DNA of 13,212 nt from Hyphomonadaceae bacterium UBA4763 (GCA_002403455.1 DHHV01000052.1:1-13212); one strand, 5' to 3'. Shown: positions 1 to 6,960, numbered from the stretch's first letter. The notes: generated by a model not told the origin, from the letters alone. A program made the numbers and translations.

Positions 1-2
1 GG

Positions 3-42
3 GTTGGCGAAGATGGGGTGAACCCCATCGAGCCGGGCCAAC
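3..42. repeat. Two-tier palindrome
   Basis: The outer arms GTTGGC (3-8) and GCCAAC (37-42) are perfectly complementary. Inside them GATGGGG (12-18) and CCCCATC (23-29) form a perfect 7 bp stem around a TGAA tetraloop. It is the first of three palindromes in tandem and may continue leftward beyond the window. Function unknown; it could be a dispersed repeat or part of a structured transcript. Confidence 0.6.
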
Positions 43-48
43 GCCGCC

Positions 49-96
49 GACCGCGCTCAGGAAAAGTGTCGGCGGTTTTCGGCCCGGAGCGCGGTC
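49..96. repeat. Palindromic element, likely dispersed REP-like repeat
   Basis: Perfect 10 bp arms GACCGCGCTC (49-58) and GAGCGCGGTC (87-96) enclose a second short stem, GAAAA (61-65) with TTTTC (76-80). The layout, with GC-rich arms around a GAAAAGTG...GGTTTTC core, resembles palindromic repeats common between genes in Hyphomicrobiales; this is recalled, not searched. An alternative 8 bp stem, 44-51 with 68-75, competes with the outer stem because both need bases 49-51. Confidence 0.6.
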
Positions 97-110
97 TAAC
101 TCCTTGTATC

Positions 111-161
111 GTCGCATTTTTCGGCCAAACGATCGCGGGACGATCGTTTTGAAAATGCGAC
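111..161. repeat. Two-tier hairpin, REP-like or terminator-like
   Basis: The outer arms GTCGCATTTT (111-120) and AAAATGCGAC (152-161) are perfectly complementary over 10 bp. The inner arms AAACGATCG (127-135) and CGATCGTTT (141-149) give a perfect 9 bp stem with a 5-base CGGGA loop. Between the tiers there are 6 unpaired bases on the left (121-126) and 2 on the right (150-151). A run of T follows the inner stem, so a factor-independent terminator is possible on the plus strand, but the outer tier and the tandem neighbours fit a dispersed repeat better. Confidence 0.6.
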
Positions 162-190
162 GCACGGAAATGAGCCGCACAGGGCGGGAA

Positions 191-222
191 GCAATTATTT
201 CATTATATCAATGGTTAATCTC
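191..222. promoter_or_regulatory. AT-rich island with CtrA-like box and TATAAT
   Basis: This is a short AT-rich island in GC-rich surroundings. On the minus strand it reads TTAACCAT (218-211), three bases, then TATAAT (207-202), a perfect -10 hexamer. TTAA-N7-TATA is one base from the CtrA full-site consensus TTAA-N7-TTAA. I see no good -35 hexamer at normal spacing, so a regulator-dependent promoter firing leftward is one reading. On the plus strand TATATC (204-209) could be a -10 for ispDF, again without a clear -35. The direction is unresolved. Confidence 0.35.
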
Positions 223-241
223 CTGATGGCGGCGGGGTGCT

Positions 242-318
242 TTTTGGTCCGGGGTTCGTCGCGCCGCTGGCCGGTATGTCAAAACGGGCGGCGCGACGCT
301 TCTGCCCCGACCCCAAAA
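242..318. repeat. Large imperfect inverted repeat in ispDF leader
   Basis: The left arm (242-267) and right arm (288-318) pair in three blocks: TTTTGG with CCAAAA, CGGGG with CCCCG, and an 11 bp block CGTCGCGCCGC with GCGGCGCGACG. A 20-base loop separates them. The right arm is five bases longer, through insertions between the blocks. If transcribed it would fold into a strong stem about 150 bases upstream of ispDF. It could be a structured leader, a degenerate mobile-element remnant or another dispersed palindrome; I do not recognise it. Confidence 0.5.
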
Positions 319-470
319 TCCCGCCCGTCGCGGCCAACGAGCCATCTTCAACAGCCTGCTACAGCGCTTGATTTGCCGGCCGATTTCGACTCTGTGGCGC
401 GACGCGCGCGCCGATCATGGCGATAGGCGACGCACTTGTTTTGACGCGCTTTGCCGTGATGGATGAACAG

Positions 471-1622
471 ATGGATGTAATGGTGATCGTCGCGGCGGGC
501 CAAGGCGTGCGCGCCGGCGGGTCAGAGCCCAAGCAATATCAACGCATTGCCGGCAAGCGCGTGCTCTATTGGTCGGTGGATGCGGCCCTTGCCCATCCGA
601 GCCTGTCGGCGGTGATCATCGTCACCTCGGCCGAGAAACTGCCGGAAATCACAGCCGATTATGACAAGCGGGCGCGGGTGATCGTCGGCGGAGCAACGCG
701 CACGCAATCGGTGCGGGCGGGACTCGCAGAGGCGGCGCGGCTCGGGCCTGTGCGGCGGGTGCTGATCCATGACGCGGCGCGTCCGGGCTTGAGCGAGCGG
801 ATGATCGATCGGCTGCTGGCGGCGTTGGAAACCCATGAGGGAGCGGCGCCGTTTTTGCCAGTCGATGACGCGCTGAAGCGCGCTGACGCAGAGTCATGCG
901 TCGAAGCCGATGTCGAGCGGGCGGGCCTGATGCGGGTGCAGACCCCGCAAGCCTTTCGCTTTGAGCCGCTGGCGCGCGCTTATGCAGCATTGGCCCCTGA
1001 TGCGGCGCTGGCGGACGACATTGCGGTCTTGCGTGGGGCAGGCGGTCGCGTGCATTTGGTGCCTGGCGAGGCTGAATTGATGAAGATCACCCATCCGCGC
1101 GATTTTGAGATCGCCGAGCGTTTATTGGCGCCGGTCGCCATGGTCCCGCGCGTCGGCTCCGGCTTTGACGCGCATCGGTTCTGCGCGGGGAGTTTCGTGA
1201 CGCTGTGCGGGGTGCAGATCCCCCATAATGCCGGGCTGCTTGGTCATTCGGACGCCGACGCCGGCTGGCATGCGCTGACCGATGCGATTTTGGGCGCCCT
1301 CGCCATGGGCGATATCGGTGATCATTTTCCGCCCTCCGATCCGAAATGGAAAGGGGCGAGCTCGGACAAGTTCTTGAAATTCGCGGTGGATTTGGTCGCG
1401 GCGCGCGGCGGGCGGCTGGTGCATTGCGACATCACCCTGATTTGCGAGCGCCCGCGCATCAAGGCTCATCGCGCGGCGATGCGCCAGCGCACGGCCGAGG
1501 TGACCGGGCTGGCGCTCGATGCGATCAGCGTCAAGGCGACGACGACCGAGGAAATGGGCTTTACCGGGCGCCAAGAGGGACTGGCGGCGCAGGCCAATGC
1601 GACGATCCTGCTGCCGCCATGA
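471..1622 (+). CDS. ispDF: Bifunctional IspD/IspF, MEP pathway
   Basis: This cytosolic fusion enzyme does two steps of the MEP isoprenoid pathway: CTP-dependent cytidylylation of 2-C-methylerythritol 4-phosphate (IspD), and cyclisation of the product's phosphorylated form to ME-2,4-cyclodiphosphate (IspF). Numbered from 471, the protein is 383 aa. The IspD half (about 1-220) shows the nucleotide-binding loop AAGQGVRAGG..PKQY (R14, K21), GGATRTQSV, HDAARP, QTPQAF and K205 in MKITHP. The IspF half begins near M224 with GFDAHRF (metal ligands D233, H235) and GHSDAD (H259), and ends with TTTEEMGFTGR and EGLAAQA. Length is normal for the alphaproteobacterial fusion. The start is uncertain: in-frame ATGs lie at 417, 459, 471 and 480. 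I chose 471 because GGA (461-463) lies 7 bases upstream and IspD proteins normally begin just before the VAAG strand. The stop overlaps the start of cinA. Confidence 0.95.
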   Translation: MDVMVIVAAGQGVRAGGSEPKQYQRIAGKRVLYWSVDAALAHPSLSAVIIVTSAEKLPEITADYDKRARVIVGGATRTQSVRAGLAEAARLGPVRRVLIHDAARPGLSERMIDRLLAALETHEGAAPFLPVDDALKRADAESCVEADVERAGLMRVQTPQAFRFEPLARAYAALAPDAALADDIAVLRGAGGRVHLVPGEAELMKITHPRDFEIAERLLAPVAMVPRVGSGFDAHRFCAGSFVTLCGVQIPHNAGLLGHSDADAGWHALTDAILGALAMGDIGDHFPPSDPKWKGASSDKFLKFAVDLVAARGGRLVHCDITLICERPRIKAHRAAMRQRTAEVTGLALDAISVKATTTEEMGFTGRQEGLAAQANATILLPP

Positions 1623-2104
1623 GCAGCCATGACTTGGCGCAAGCGGTGATCGCCGCGGCGGACCGCAAGAAATTGCGGATCGGGACGGCGGAAAGCTGCA
1701 CGGGCGGATTGGTCGCCGGCGCGCTGACGGCGGTGGCCGGCTCATCCAGCGTCATGGAAGGCGGCGTCGTCAGCTATTCCAATCGGCTGAAGGAAGAATT
1801 GCTTGGGGTCGATCCGGCGTTGATCGCCGCGCATGGCGCGGTCAGCGCAGAGGTGGCGTTGGCGATGGCGCAAGGGGCGCTGGCGCGGCTGGGGATTGCC
1901 GCGGCGGTGTCGATCACCGGCATTGCCGGGCCTGGCGGCGGCAGCGTGGAGAAGCCGGTCGGCCTTGTGTATTTTTGCGCGCTGGGGCCGGCCGGGGCGT
2001 TTCCGGCGCGGCGGGAGTTTGGCGCAATCGGGCGCGATGCGGTGCGCGCGGGAAGCGTTGACGAGGCCCTAAGCTTGCTGCTCGCCGCGATTGGCGCGGA
2101 TTAG
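1619..2104 (+). CDS. pncC: PncC-type CinA, nicotinamide-nucleotide amidohydrolase
   Basis: This 161-aa protein corresponds to the stand-alone C-terminal domain of CinA (PncC). Members hydrolyse nicotinamide mononucleotide to nicotinate mononucleotide and ammonia, recycling the NMN left by NAD-consuming reactions such as DNA ligase. Visible signatures are GTAESCTGG (residues 22-30, with the family's conserved Ser at 26), GGVVSYSNRLKEELLGV (about 48-64), GIAGPGGG and KPVGLVYF. The N-terminal molybdopterin-binding-like domain of long CinA proteins is absent, as is usual in alphaproteobacteria, where it is often annotated cinA. Its ATG overlaps the ispDF stop as ATGA and has no Shine-Dalgarno of its own, so translational coupling to ispDF is likely. 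An older link of cinA to competence and recA rests on other bacteria and the long form; nothing here supports it. Confidence 0.93.
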   Translation: MSSHDLAQAVIAAADRKKLRIGTAESCTGGLVAGALTAVAGSSSVMEGGVVSYSNRLKEELLGVDPALIAAHGAVSAEVALAMAQGALARLGIAAAVSITGIAGPGGGSVEKPVGLVYFCALGPAGAFPARREFGAIGRDAVRAGSVDEALSLLLAAIGAD

Positions 2105-2105
2105 C

Positions 2106-2125
2106 GGGCTGTTAGCTGTTAGCCC
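2106..2125. terminator. Small hairpin between convergent pncC and ppdK
   Basis: GGGCT (2106-2110) and AGCCC (2121-2125) are complementary around a 10-base loop, exactly where the two convergent genes end. The loop and its edges are made of a tandem GCTGTTA repeat (2108-2123). There is no T-run on either strand, so it is at best a weak bidirectional terminator or an RNA 3'-end stabiliser. Confidence 0.25.
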
Positions 2126-4809
2126 ATGGCGCGCAAAGCGGCCTGGGCGGCGCTTAGCCGGGCGATCGGCACTCGATAAGGCGAGCACGAGACGTAATCG
2201 AGGCCGACGCTCTCAAAAAACGCGATCGAAGCGGGATCGCCGCCATGTTCGCCGCAGACGCCGATTTTCAGCGTGCTTTTGGTCGCGCGCCCGCGCTGGA
2301 AGGCGATGCGGACGAGATCGCCGACGCCGGTTTGATCGAGGCTCGCAAACGGGTCTTTTTCAAAGACGCCCTGCTGCAAATAGGCGTTGAGGAAGCGGCC
2401 GGCGTCGTCGCGGCTGATGCCGAGCGCGGTTTGCGTCAAATCATTGGTGCCGAAGCTGAAAAACTCGGCCTCATGGGCGATCTCATCGGCGCGCAACGCG
2501 GCGCGCGGCAATTCGATCATCGTGCCGATTTGATAAGGCGTGGTGACGCCGGTTTCTTGGGCGACGGATCGGCCGACCTCGGTGATCAATTTGCGCAGGA
2601 TCTCCAATTCGCGGCGCGTGGCGATCAGCGGCACCATGATCTCCGGGCGCGGCATTTTGCCGGTGCGGCGGAAAACGCCGACCGCCGCCTCGAAGATCGC
2701 CCGCGCCTGCATTTCGTAGATTTCCGGAAACGTCAGCGCGAGGCGACAGCCGCGATGGCCGAGCATCGGGTTGACTTCGTGCAATTCCTTGGCGCGCGTC
2801 ATGAGGGCCGCAGCCGAAACGCCGGTGCTGCGCGCAATGTCGGCGACGTCTTCCTCCGAATGCGGCAGGAATTCATGCAAAGGCGGGTCGAGCAGACGGA
2901 TCGTGCAGGGCAGACCTTCCATGATCTCAAAGATTTCTTCGAAATCTTGGCGCTGGATCGGCAGCAATTTGGAAAGAGCGGCGCGGCGGCCCTCAACAGT
3001 GTCGGCGAGGATCATTTGCCGGACGATGGCGATGCGCTGATCGTCGAAGAACATGTGCTCGGTGCGACAAAGGCCGACGCCTTCGGCGCCGAAGCTGCGG
3101 GCGACCTGCACGTCGCGCGGGGTCTCGGCATTGGCGCGCACCGCCATGCGTCGCGCCTTGTCGGCCCAGCCCATGAGATGGGCAAAATCGCCGGTCAATT
3201 CCGGCTCGATCATCCGCACCGCGCCCAGCATGACCTCGCCCGAAGAGCCGTCAATGGTGAGGATCTCGCCTTCGCCGATCTCGCGACCGCGCACGGTCAG
3301 CGTTTTGGCATGGTCATAGACGCGCATTTCACCGGCCCCGACCACGCAAGGGCGCCCCATGCCGCGCGCGACAACCGCCGCATGGCTGGTCATGCCGCCG
3401 CGCGAGGTCAGAACGCCTTTGGCGGCGTGCATGCCGTGAATGTCTTTGGGGTCGGTCTCGTCGCGCACCAGGATGACGGCGATGCCGGCGGCGGCGCGTT
3501 TTTCGGCTTCTTCGGCGCTGAAGACGATCTGGCCAGTGGCGGCGCCAGGGCTGGCGGGGAGGCCTTTGGTCAGCAGATCGCGTTTCTGGTCCGGCGCAAT
3601 GGTCGGATGCAGCAATTGATCAAGGCTTTGCGGGTCGATCCGCAGGACCGCGTCGCGCTCGGAAATCAAGCCCTCGCGGGCCATATCGACGGCGATTTTC
3701 AGCGCGGCGGGCGTTGTGCGTTTGCCATTGCGGGTCTGCAGCATGTAGAGCACGCCGCGCTCGACCGTGAACTCGATGTCCTGCATGTCGCGATAATGGG
3801 CTTCCAGCCGATCGGCGACCGCGCGCAATTGCTGGTAGACCGCTGGCATCGCCTCTTCCATCGAGGGCTCGCGCGCCCCGACCAAAGCGCGGGCTTCGGC
3901 GGTGATCGGAATGGGCGTGCGAATGCCGGCGACGACGTCTTCGCCTTGCGCATTGGGCAAAAACTCGCCGAAAAAGGATTTGGCGCCGGTATTGGGATCG
4001 CGGGTGAAGGCGACGCCCGTCGCCGAGGTCTCGCCGAGATTACCGAACACCATGGATTGGATGTTGACGGCCGTGCCCCAGCTTTCGGGAATGTCGTTGA
4101 GGCGGCGATAGGTCTTGGCGCGATCATTCATCCAGGAGGCGAACACTGCTCCGATCGCGCCCCATAATTGCGCGCGCGGTGATTGCGGGAAGGGCTCGCC
4201 GGTCGCTTTGGCGACCATGGCTTTATAGCGGGAGATGACCTGGCCCCAATCCTCGGCGCTTAAGGCGGTATCAAGCCGCAGATCGTGGCGTTCTTTATAT
4301 TCATCGAGGATCATCTCGAATTTTTCATGGGCGATCCCTAGGACGACTTGCCCATACATTTGAATGAAGCGGCGATAGGAATCGAACGCGAAGCGCCGAT
4401 CGCCCGACAAGGCGGCAAGGCCGTCGGCGGTCTCGTCATTCAGACCTAAATTCAGCACGGTATCCATCATGCCGGGCATGGAAGCGCGCGCGCCGGAGCG
4501 GACCGAGACCAAAAGCGGATTGGATTTGTCGCCGAAAATTTTGCCGGTTTCGCTTTCGAGGTCTTTCAAGGCAAGGTCAACGCGGTCGGCGAGACCTTCC
4601 GGATAACGGCGGTTCTGGGCGTAATATTGATTACATACAGCGGTCGTGATGGTGAAACCGGGCGGGACCGGCAAACCAAGCTTGCACATTTCGGCGAGAT
4701 TGGCGCCCTTGCCGCCCAAGAGGTTGCGCATGGAGGCGTCGCCGTCGGCGCCGCCAGGACCAAATCGAAAAACTGAGCGATCCGCAATCATTCCAAGCCC
4801 TTCGGCCAT
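2119..4809 (-). CDS. ppdK: Pyruvate, phosphate dikinase
   Basis: This cytosolic enzyme interconverts pyruvate + ATP + Pi and phosphoenolpyruvate + AMP + PPi, linking glycolysis and gluconeogenesis. At 896 aa it has the full family length. The N-terminal ATP-grasp region begins with LLGGKGANLAEM and LPVPPGFTIT and continues through SVRSGARASMPGMMDTVLNLG. The swivelling domain carries the phosphorylated His476 in GGMTSHAAV, with Thr474 at the position that the DUF299 regulatory kinase modifies in other species. The C-terminal TIM barrel has EGVGLCRTEHMF, SFGTNDLTQTALG and the active-site Cys852 in GVCGEHGGDP. It lies 9 bases downstream of glyS on the same strand, so co-transcription is likely. 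ATG 4809 starts the longest frame, but ATG 4791 has a better-placed ribosome site (AAGGG, six-base spacer), so the protein may be six residues shorter. No PPDK regulatory protein gene is visible in the window. Confidence 0.97.
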   Translation of the reverse strand: MAEGLGMIADRSVFRFGPGGADGDASMRNLLGGKGANLAEMCKLGLPVPPGFTITTAVCNQYYAQNRRYPEGLADRVDLALKDLESETGKIFGDKSNPLLVSVRSGARASMPGMMDTVLNLGLNDETADGLAALSGDRRFAFDSYRRFIQMYGQVVLGIAHEKFEMILDEYKERHDLRLDTALSAEDWGQVISRYKAMVAKATGEPFPQSPRAQLWGAIGAVFASWMNDRAKTYRRLNDIPESWGTAVNIQSMVFGNLGETSATGVAFTRDPNTGAKSFFGEFLPNAQGEDVVAGIRTPIPITAEARALVGAREPSMEEAMPAVYQQLRAVADRLEAHYRDMQDIEFTVERGVLYMLQTRNGKRTTPAALKIAVDMAREGLISERDAVLRIDPQSLDQLLHPTIAPDQKRDLLTKGLPASPGAATGQIVFSAEEAEKRAAAGIAVILVRDETDPKDIHGMHAAKGVLTSRGGMTSHAAVVARGMGRPCVVGAGEMRVYDHAKTLTVRGREIGEGEILTIDGSSGEVMLGAVRMIEPELTGDFAHLMGWADKARRMAVRANAETPRDVQVARSFGAEGVGLCRTEHMFFDDQRIAIVRQMILADTVEGRRAALSKLLPIQRQDFEEIFEIMEGLPCTIRLLDPPLHEFLPHSEEDVADIARSTGVSAAALMTRAKELHEVNPMLGHRGCRLALTFPEIYEMQARAIFEAAVGVFRRTGKMPRPEIMVPLIATRRELEILRKLITEVGRSVAQETGVTTPYQIGTMIELPRAALRADEIAHEAEFFSFGTNDLTQTALGISRDDAGRFLNAYLQQGVFEKDPFASLDQTGVGDLVRIAFQRGRATKSTLKIGVCGEHGGDPASIAFFESVGLDYVSCSPYRVPIARLSAAQAALRAMG
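4798..4802 (-). promoter_or_regulatory. Possible ribosome binding site for shorter ppdK start
   Basis: On the minus strand AAGGG is followed by six bases and ATG at 4791, better spacing than the AAGGA that lies 12 bases before ATG 4809. It sits inside the reading frame of the longer form. It matters only for choosing between the two starts. Confidence 0.35.
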
Positions 4810-4818
4810 AGACCCACC

Positions 4819-6843
4819 CTATCCTTCGATCTTGGAGAAATCGGCGATCTCGGACGCCAACGCCCGAATATTCGCCAGCAGACCCAGCCTCTTTGAGCGG
4901 ATATCAGGATCGTCGGCATTGACAACTAGATCGGCGAAAAACGCATCGATAGGCTGGCGAAGCGCGGCGAGCGCGGCGAGCGCATCGGCTGGCTGGTCGG
5001 CGTCGAGCGCCGCTTTGAGGCGCGGCTGGGCGTCGGCGATCGCGGCGGCCAAGATGCGTTCCAGCGGATGGGCAAATTGGGTCGGGTCGACCGATGATGG
5101 CGCAAAGGTCGTGGCGTCGCGCTTTTCTTCGGCGCGTAATATATTACCGGCGCGTTTAAGGCCTGCCACGAGATTGGCGCCAGTGGCGGCGTCCAAAGCC
5201 GCCGCCAAAGCGTTGGTCGCGACAAAGAGTTGAAAAACATCATCGCGGGCCCCGGCAAAGGCCGCCTCAATAATGTCGGGACGCAGGCCGCTGTCGCGCA
5301 GCCAAACTTTCAATCGGTCAAAGATGAACGCTTTGACGGGCGGTTGTGTCCAGACGCTGAGCGGCAAACGGGTTTGGCCGTCGATCAAAATGCGCATGAT
5401 CCCGAGCGCGGCGCGGCGCAGCGCAAAAGGACGGGGGGAGCCGGTCGGCGCCGCCCCGATCGACCAAAAGCCGTTCAACGTATCGAGCTTGTCGGCGAGC
5501 GCGATCAGCTTGCCGAGCGGGGTGTCCGGCGTCGGGTCCTTGGGGCCGAGCGGGCGGTAATGGTCGCGGATCGCCGCGGCGATGGCGGCCGGCGCGCTGT
5601 GCGCTTGCGCGTAATAGCCGCCCATGACGCCTTGCAATTCGGGGAACTCGCCGACCATTTCGGTGACGAGGTCGAGCTTGCACAAGGTTGCGGCGCGCGC
5701 GGCCATCGCGGGGTCGACGGCAAAAGCGGGCGCCAAGCGCTGCGCCAGATCGGCGATGCGAGCGACCTTGTCGCTCATCGTGCCGAGCTTTTCGTGAAAC
5801 ACCAGTTTTTGTAATTTTTCGCGGCGGTCCGGCGCATCGAGCGGGCTCGCTTTGTCGAGCGCCCAGAAATAGGCGGCGTCCTTGAGGCGCGCCGTCAAGA
5901 CTTTTTGGTTACCGGCCAAGATTTTGGCGCCGCCATCCTTGGGGATGATATTTGCGATCGCGACGAAATGCGGGGCGAGGCGCCCTGTCGCGGGGTCGTT
6001 GACGCTAAAGAACTTCTGATGGGTGCGCATCGAGGTGGCGATCACCTCCGCCGGCAGGCTCAAAAATTCCGGCGCGATGTCGCCCAACAAGGCGTGCGGC
6101 CATTCGACAAGGCCCGTCACTTCGTCGAGCAGCGCCTCATCGGGGCGCAAAGCCAGTCCTTTTCCCGCGCAGATCGCTTCGGCTTGTTCCTGGATTCGGG
6201 CGCGGCGTTCGGCGCGATCGGCCAGCACAAAACGCGCGCGCAAGGCGGCGCGATAATCAAACCCGGGTTCGATCAGGGCTGGCGCGGGCGCCAAAAAGCG
6301 GTGCCCTAAAATGTGCGGCGCGCAAGGAAGGCCCAATTCCGACAAATCAAGTGCGGCGTCATCGAACCAGGCCAAGACATTGGTGATCGGCCGCACCCAA
6401 AGCCGCGACTCAGCCCCGCTGCGCATGGATTTGGGCCAGGGAAAGGCAGCGAGAAGGCTCGCAATCGCTTTGGGCAGGAGCTCGGTTGTGGCAAGGCCGG
6501 CTTTGCGGGTCTTGGCGAGATAAAACCCGCCTTTGTCGTCGGGGACGATCTCGGCCTCAGAAATGTCATCGAGGCCGGCGCTGCGGAGAAAGCCGGCGAT
6601 CGCGCCCTGCGGCGCGCCGACGCGCGGGCCTTTGCGTTCGTCGATCCGATCGGCTTGACGCGCGGGCAGATCGTCAATCTCGACCGCGAGCCGGCGCGGG
6701 GTTGAAAAGCTGCGCAAGCCAAAGCCGCTAAAGCCTGCGTCGGTCAAAAACCCGCCGAGCAGACGGCGAAGGTCTTCTTCGGCCCGCGCTTGCATGCGCG
6801 CGGGGATTTCTTCGCTGGCGATTTCAATAAGAGCCGACGGCAT
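4819..6843 (-). CDS. glyS: Glycyl-tRNA synthetase beta subunit
   Basis: This is the tRNA-recognition subunit of the alpha2beta2 bacterial glycyl-tRNA synthetase; catalysis resides in the alpha subunit (GlyQ). The 674-aa product, near family length, starts with the typical ALIEIASEEIPARMQ. It then shows TSMRTHQKFFSV (M272 onward), FHEKLGTMSDKVARI, LQGVMGGYYAQAHS, an HD-like region with ADKLDTLNGFWSIG (around 450) and PFALRRAALGI, and a C-terminal DALR-type anticodon-binding region with KRAGNIL (around 560). The start at ATG 6843 fits both the family N-terminus and AAAGGA six bases upstream; an in-frame TTG at 6849 is less likely. ppdK follows after 9 bases. No glyQ lies upstream: the next gene is divergent and unrelated, so the two subunits are encoded apart here, at least at this locus. 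Confidence 0.97.
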   Translation of the reverse strand: MPSALIEIASEEIPARMQARAEEDLRRLLGGFLTDAGFSGFGLRSFSTPRRLAVEIDDLPARQADRIDERKGPRVGAPQGAIAGFLRSAGLDDISEAEIVPDDKGGFYLAKTRKAGLATTELLPKAIASLLAAFPWPKSMRSGAESRLWVRPITNVLAWFDDAALDLSELGLPCAPHILGHRFLAPAPALIEPGFDYRAALRARFVLADRAERRARIQEQAEAICAGKGLALRPDEALLDEVTGLVEWPHALLGDIAPEFLSLPAEVIATSMRTHQKFFSVNDPATGRLAPHFVAIANIIPKDGGAKILAGNQKVLTARLKDAAYFWALDKASPLDAPDRREKLQKLVFHEKLGTMSDKVARIADLAQRLAPAFAVDPAMAARAATLCKLDLVTEMVGEFPELQGVMGGYYAQAHSAPAAIAAAIRDHYRPLGPKDPTPDTPLGKLIALADKLDTLNGFWSIGAAPTGSPRPFALRRAALGIMRILIDGQTRLPLSVWTQPPVKAFIFDRLKVWLRDSGLRPDIIEAAFAGARDDVFQLFVATNALAAALDAATGANLVAGLKRAGNILRAEEKRDATTFAPSSVDPTQFAHPLERILAAAIADAQPRLKAALDADQPADALAALAALRQPIDAFFADLVVNADDPDIRSKRLGLLANIRALASEIADFSKIEG

Positions 6844-6849
6844 GACCAA

Positions 6850-6855
6850 TCCTTT
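6850..6855 (-). promoter_or_regulatory. Ribosome binding site of glyS
   Basis: AAAGGA on the minus strand is separated by six bases from ATG 6843. It favours that start over the in-frame TTG at 6849, which would directly abut it. Confidence 0.7.
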
Positions 6856-6906
6856 GTTCGCCGCAGAAATCCGGCTCGGCGCGGGCTGTCAATGGTTGGC
6901 GTGGCG

Positions 6907-6958
6907 GGGCAAGCCAATTGCTGGATCGAGCCTGCCGACCGCTCGGCAATGCTTGCCC
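6907..6958. promoter_or_regulatory. Long hairpin in the presumed glyS leader
   Basis: GGGCAAGC (6907-6914) pairs perfectly with GCTTGCCC (6951-6958). After a 2-base bulge (6915-6916), ATTGC (6917-6921) pairs with GCAAT (6946-6950). Inside, CGAGC (6927-6931) pairs with GCTCG (6941-6945) around a 9-base loop. The total is 18 bp in three segments, 64 to 115 bases before the glyS start. It could be a structured 5' leader controlling glyS, or a protein-binding or dispersed palindrome. No T-run follows on the glyS strand, so a simple attenuator is not evident. Confidence 0.45.
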
Positions 6959-6960
6959 AA

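Larger units (their letters stand above)
1..470. other. Gene-free region upstream of ispDF
   Basis: I see no convincing protein gene here. The only open frame of any size (211-426, +) is low-complexity, Arg/Ser/Pro-rich and matches no family I know. The stretch instead holds three two-tier palindromes (3-42, 49-96, 111-161), an AT-rich island (191-222) containing a TTAACCAT octamer and a minus-strand TATAAT, and a large imperfect inverted repeat (242-318). Whatever gene lies to the left is outside the window. The region probably combines dispersed palindromic repeats with the promoter and leader of ispDF, but no transcript boundary can be read from sequence alone. Confidence 0.6.

Noticed and set aside
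211..426. 71-codon open frame upstream of ispDF
   Set aside because: It spans the large inverted repeat, has low-complexity Arg/Ser/Pro composition and lacks a ribosome binding site or family resemblance. Palindromic DNA is a better explanation.
1..470. A CRISPR array or tRNA gene in the palindrome-rich left edge
   Set aside because: The palindromes differ in sequence, with no regularly spaced direct repeats, and nothing folds as a cloverleaf with a T-loop consensus.
2245..4167. 640-codon open frame on the plus strand opposite ppdK
   Set aside because: Its translation is a His/Arg/Gly/Ala-rich shadow with no recognisable domain, while the minus strand encodes a complete ppdK with all active-site motifs. 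Long antisense frames are expected in GC-rich genes.
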